Position numbers and translations under genes: made by a program. From contig JBGCGJ010000009.1 of assembly GCA_045110675.1 (NCBI GenBank), positions 124,001 through 188,000 of the forward strand: DNA of 64,000 nucleotides. Reading direction: 5' to 3'. Under the pieces are notes generated by a model, which ran no database searches, had not been told where the DNA came from, and worked only from the letters and a program-made list of their open reading frames with translations. The DNA comes from JBALVT01 sp045110675 (GTDB lineage Bacteria; Pseudomonadota; Gammaproteobacteria; Pseudomonadales; Halieaceae). Positions 60,755 to 64,000 of this stretch are shown here, one piece after another. Positions within the stretch are counted from its first letter, which is position 1; every line of letters begins with the position of its first letter.

Positions 60755-63700
60755 CTATTGTTGTACTTGTTCTAGCTGTTCTAGCTGTTGTAGTTGTTCC
60801 AACTCTGAAAGCTCGGGCAGCGAGTCCTCCGTTTCTTCATTCGGATCTGTTGGCCGAACCACCGTTTTATTTGAGGACGTATCGAACACCCGATCGAAAT
60901 TAACCTGAGGGTCCTGCCAATCGCCCTCTATTTTGTACACCGCGCTAGAAAAGCGGTTCATCTGTTTTTCGAACACTTTGCTCACCACAAATACTCCCGC
61001 CGCCACCGGCAAACCTCCAGCTAACGCCGCAACCCAGGGTAAATTATTCGCAACGGGCAAAGTGGCGATAAGCTGTCCATCCAGGCTTCGGGTAGCCACA
61101 TCGGAAACTCCGCTAAATTGAAAACCACTGGAACGACCTTCAACTTCCATCCTGGCCACTTCTATCTCGCCACCATGAAAAAACACTTCGCCATCGATAT
61201 TATGAAAGGGGATACCCGAAGAAAACACATCTGACAAATCCAAACTGAGACGCTGAACAATGTTGGCAAGATTTAAAATTCCAACAACCTTGAGCGTTCC
61301 CGAGGTCCCAACGGGCGTATTTAAAAAGCGTCCCTCAGCAATGTCTAAATCGAGTGAACCCTGGACACCTGCGAGCGAGAATGCCTGGGGCCCCCCAGGC
61401 CAATTCAAGGATAAATCCATTTTTCCACTATTGGTTTCGATAATACTCTGATAGGTAAGCTGTTCCAGGGTTTTACCAAGATCTTCGAAACCCAGCTGCG
61501 CATCAAAGCGAGTAGCTGAGCCACCCTCCCTCAAATCCCAAACCAAGCTAGCGTGGTTATCAGCAGTCGCAGACAAGCCGGCAATATCCCCGACTATGTT
61601 TTCAAAAGTGATGACGTTGTCACTATTGCGAACTGAAAACTGTAAAGCACCCAGTGCTTTGCCCGCATAGCTCAAACGACCCAACGTTACGTCGACATCG
61701 GGCAGATCGGAACCTTCGACTTCATCGAGCTGCAACTCAACCTGTTCTTCCTCGTTGAGAAACAACTCTTTAAGGCGAGCTAAATCCAAAGTGTCTATAT
61801 CCAGCCGCGCTGGGCTGGAGCCTGCTGCATAAAACAGTTTTCCCGCGATCCAATCCGTTTCGGCAGTCACTGTTGTACCTGCGCGATTCTTGTCGAGACT
61901 GAACACGACATCCTGTAAAGATTGACCGAAAAGCTGCAAGGTATCTGCTCGAAAATTCTCTACCTCCACTTCCAAAGCAAGCGACTGCTGGGGACTGTCT
62001 TGTTCTAGTGGCGCAATTTCCACAGACTCGTTGGCGAACGCAGCTTCAACCTCATCATCGGCCTGGTTCTCTGGCGACCCGAGAGCATCGGTGTCGAGAT
62101 CAGATTCGAATGTAGGGTAAACATAGTTGCTGAGAAATTGTTGCCACTGCTGCTCATCAAGATAGCTCGCTCGACCCGCGACTCTTACAACGCCAGAAAC
62201 CAATGGCGCCGGAGCCTGTTGCATCCCCAATGAGAGCGCTTCCAAACTTCTTCCGGCAAGCGACATGTCCACACTGAGATCGCTACCCAATTTCACTTTC
62301 ATGATCTGAGAGGCACCGCCCAAAGGAAGTTCGAGATGCAGCGCTCTTGTCTCGAGCGGCGTTTTACGCCATGGGTCGGGAAGATCCAAGCCGACACCGG
62401 ACAAATCCGAATCGAGAATTACCCTGGGCCGACTCCCAGGAGGCGCCTCAATCAAAACACTTGCAGATGCCTTTCCTGTTGCCAGATTCAACAAATCCAA
62501 ATCGAGCCAGCGCCCTACATCTTCGAAATCGACCTGAGTTTGCAGCGCTACTTCGGTGACGGAACTTGAGGCGCTATAGACCTGAGGTTCACTATCTTGC
62601 TCAGACTTGAAGACATCCGCTTGTCGGACTTCAGCCTGAACAGCTTCACCCCATATTGAACCCGCCAGTTCCACCGAGCGCAGTCCCGCCAGGGTCGTAT
62701 ATGCCAACTCACCGCTAATGCCCTCAATCTTCAAACCTCCGGGATTAATTCCTAAATCCACCTCTCGCCAAAGTGTTTGAACATCGACAATCGGCGCAGT
62801 CTTTTTATCGCTAAGATTCAGCAGTAAATCCAATTGGGTATCCAGATCGCCGCTCAGACTCCATTGCGTAAACGCATCACCCACCAGTGCGCTAATCGGT
62901 GATTCGTTAACAATTTGCAGTCCATCACCGGCATCGCCGCTCATCGCACTACTGATCGCCAGCATCATCTCCCGCTGGTCGCTCATCCAGGCTTCAACGC
63001 TGAGGAAGTCAATGGAAGAATCGTAAAGCCGAGCGCTCTCAGACCAGACACTCACCAGAGAGTCATCGATCAAAACGGTGCCATCAACATCGCTCAGGGA
63101 TGGCCATCCCTCGTAATAGTCGAGTTCGGTGTTCGCGATATTGAAAAACAATTGCACAGTGCGAAGCGCGGAAGCATTTTTGATCAAACTCCCGCGCCAG
63201 AGAAATGCTCCCTCTTCAATGTCCCCCTCACCAATACTGTCTTTCAACCACTTCAGCAGGGGTTCACTGAGGGTGTAGGGCAGATATTTTGTTCGATGAA
63301 TGGGATGGGTATTCTCAAGCCCGACGAGTAAGTCCATCTCCAGACCCACAGCGCTTTCGACCAGAGGAATAGAGAGGTCAAACAGCGCCCTGGCGGTTCC
63401 CTCAGCACCCTGCGCCACCACCAGCCCACTTGAGAGTGATACCTCAGAGTCCGTCCAATCGAGATTTATGGTGCCGTAGAAATCATCAAACTGCAGGGCC
63501 TCGCGATAGATGGTCGGAAAGTCCATGGAAAATTGCTGACTGTCGATAATGACAAAACCACCATCGGATTCGAGCTCTACATAACCATTGTCAGCTCTGA
63601 GTCCCGGAGCGCCCTTCCAGGACTTAACCTCAAAGGCGGTAAAGTTGCCGGTCAGATCCCAGTCTTTAAGCGGCTCACCATAGTCAGCTACGTTCACTTG

Positions 63701-64000
63701 TAGGGATGTCAGTTCACCTTCGGGACTCAGTACCTCAAAGACTTTCCCGAGGGCCTCAGGGGTGGGGTCCAGACCTAGTAAAATCGCATTCAACGGGGCC
63801 AGTGGCACTTCACTGGCACGAAAGCGAAGGGAATCACCTCTGCCATCGATTTGCAGTCTGGGTATCAGGAGCTCTACACCTTCGTTGTGAATCTCAAGGT
63901 CAGTGGTAAACAGACTCCAACGATCATCGCGCTGATTCAGGCTGGCCTTTATTGAGACGAAATCCAGTGGCACATTCCAGGACTCGTCCGCTTTCTCAAT
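60755..64000 (-). CDS. yhdP: YhdP-type AsmA-like envelope protein (N-terminus beyond window)
   Basis: 1081 residues visible; the frame stays open to the right edge, so the N-terminal part is missing (E. coli YhdP is ~1270 aa). Repetitive beta-rich sequence with the DUF3971 and AsmA-like C-terminal regions (ADNHASLVWDLREG, GVQGSLDLDIAEGRFLNTPVGTSG, ATLPVANNLPWVAALAGGLPVAAGV). YhdP and its relatives TamB and YdbH are inner-membrane-anchored bridges implicated in moving phospholipids to the outer membrane. The C-terminus is a short Leu/Glu/Gln repeat tail. A GTG at 63973 is an internal Val, not a start. Confidence 0.9.
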   Translation of the reverse strand: MEKADESWNVPLDFVSIKASLNQRDDRWSLFTTDLEIHNEGVELLIPRLQIDGRGDSLRFRASEVPLAPLNAILLGLDPTPEALGKVFEVLSPEGELTSLQVNVADYGEPLKDWDLTGNFTAFEVKSWKGAPGLRADNGYVELESDGGFVIIDSQQFSMDFPTIYREALQFDDFYGTINLDWTDSEVSLSSGLVVAQGAEGTARALFDLSIPLVESAVGLEMDLLVGLENTHPIHRTKYLPYTLSEPLLKWLKDSIGEGDIEEGAFLWRGSLIKNASALRTVQLFFNIANTELDYYEGWPSLSDVDGTVLIDDSLVSVWSESARLYDSSIDFLSVEAWMSDQREMMLAISSAMSGDAGDGLQIVNESPISALVGDAFTQWSLSGDLDTQLDLLLNLSDKKTAPIVDVQTLWREVDLGINPGGLKIEGISGELAYTTLAGLRSVELAGSIWGEAVQAEVRQADVFKSEQDSEPQVYSASSSVTEVALQTQVDFEDVGRWLDLDLLNLATGKASASVLIEAPPGSRPRVILDSDLSGVGLDLPDPWRKTPLETRALHLELPLGGASQIMKVKLGSDLSVDMSLAGRSLEALSLGMQQAPAPLVSGVVRVAGRASYLDEQQWQQFLSNYVYPTFESDLDTDALGSPENQADDEVEAAFANESVEIAPLEQDSPQQSLALEVEVENFRADTLQLFGQSLQDVVFSLDKNRAGTTVTAETDWIAGKLFYAAGSSPARLDIDTLDLARLKELFLNEEEQVELQLDEVEGSDLPDVDVTLGRLSYAGKALGALQFSVRNSDNVITFENIVGDIAGLSATADNHASLVWDLREGGSATRFDAQLGFEDLGKTLEQLTYQSIIETNSGKMDLSLNWPGGPQAFSLAGVQGSLDLDIAEGRFLNTPVGTSGTLKVVGILNLANIVQRLSLDLSDVFSSGIPFHNIDGEVFFHGGEIEVARMEVEGRSSGFQFSGVSDVATRSLDGQLIATLPVANNLPWVAALAGGLPVAAGVFVVSKVFEKQMNRFSSAVYKIEGDWQDPQVNFDRVFDTSSNKTVVRPTDPNEETEDSLPELSELEQLQQLEQLEQVQQ

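Overview
The window comes from a Gram-negative gammaproteobacterium with a Pseudomonas/Cellvibrio-like gene order, with G+C near one half by eye. The evidence is the contiguous mraZ-to-lpxC division and cell-wall (dcw) cluster followed by an M23 peptidase, secA and argJ; the rsmI/rnpB/mraZ junction; the lpoA-yraN-diaA-BON lipoprotein block; petA-cytochrome bc1-sspA-sspB; and a kdsD-kdsC-lptCAB-rpoN-hpf-ptsN-rapZ-npr block. The DNPR motif of MurE points to meso-diaminopimelate peptidoglycan. LpxC, KdsD/KdsC and LptABC point to an LPS outer membrane. A PVWY-type cytochrome b fits a beta/gamma-proteobacterium. No mobile element, CRISPR array or tRNA gene was found. Almost all of the window is conserved housekeeping sequence.

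Layout. 1-3526 (minus): two tandem, paralogous membrane proteins resembling GT-C/TMTC glycosyltransferases with TPR tails; the left one runs off the window. 3544-8410: type IV pilus genes, with pilA on minus diverging from pilB-pilC-pilD on plus across a 500-bp spacer that holds a sigma-54 promoter and a 41-bp palindrome; coaE follows pilD. 9023-32219 (minus): mutT, argJ, secA, M23 peptidase, lpxC, ftsZ, ftsA, ftsQ, ddl, murC, murG, ftsW, murD, mraY, murF, murE, ftsI, ftsL, rsmH, mraZ. Transcription starts at a strong promoter with an array of MraZ boxes. 32591-33854: rnpB and rsmI (minus). 33913-37364 (plus): lpoA, yraN, diaA, dolP-like. 37392-43726 (minus): sspB, sspA, a fused cytochrome b/c1 gene, petA, rpsI, rplM, zapE. 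43729-46266: zapG (plus), a NIF3-family gene (minus), degS/algW (plus). 46330-50638 (minus): hisD, hisG, murA, ibaG, mlaC. 50827-60745 (plus): yrbG, kdsD, kdsC, lptC, lptA, lptB, rpoN, hpf, ptsN, rapZ, npr, mgtE, darP. 60755-64000 (minus): the C-terminal part of a YhdP-type AsmA-like giant.

Together the genes make peptidoglycan precursors (murA-G, ddl, mraY), run septation (ftsA/I/L/Q/W/Z, zapE, zapG), build and move LPS (lpxC, kds, lpt), secrete proteins (secA), monitor the envelope (degS, lpoA, dolP) and build type IV pili, whose pilin promoter uses the sigma factor encoded by rpoN in the same window.

Unusual points: (1) the TMTC-like gene pair beside pilA; (2) an FtsZ whose tubulin signature reads GGGTVTA instead of GGGTGTG; (3) an FtsI whose SxN motif reads SSQ; (4) cytochrome b and c1 fused into one reading frame; (5) mlaC-ibaG without mlaFED or mlaB in a locus that normally carries them; (6) the palindrome upstream of the pilA sigma-54 promoter; (7) a helically phased MraZ operator.
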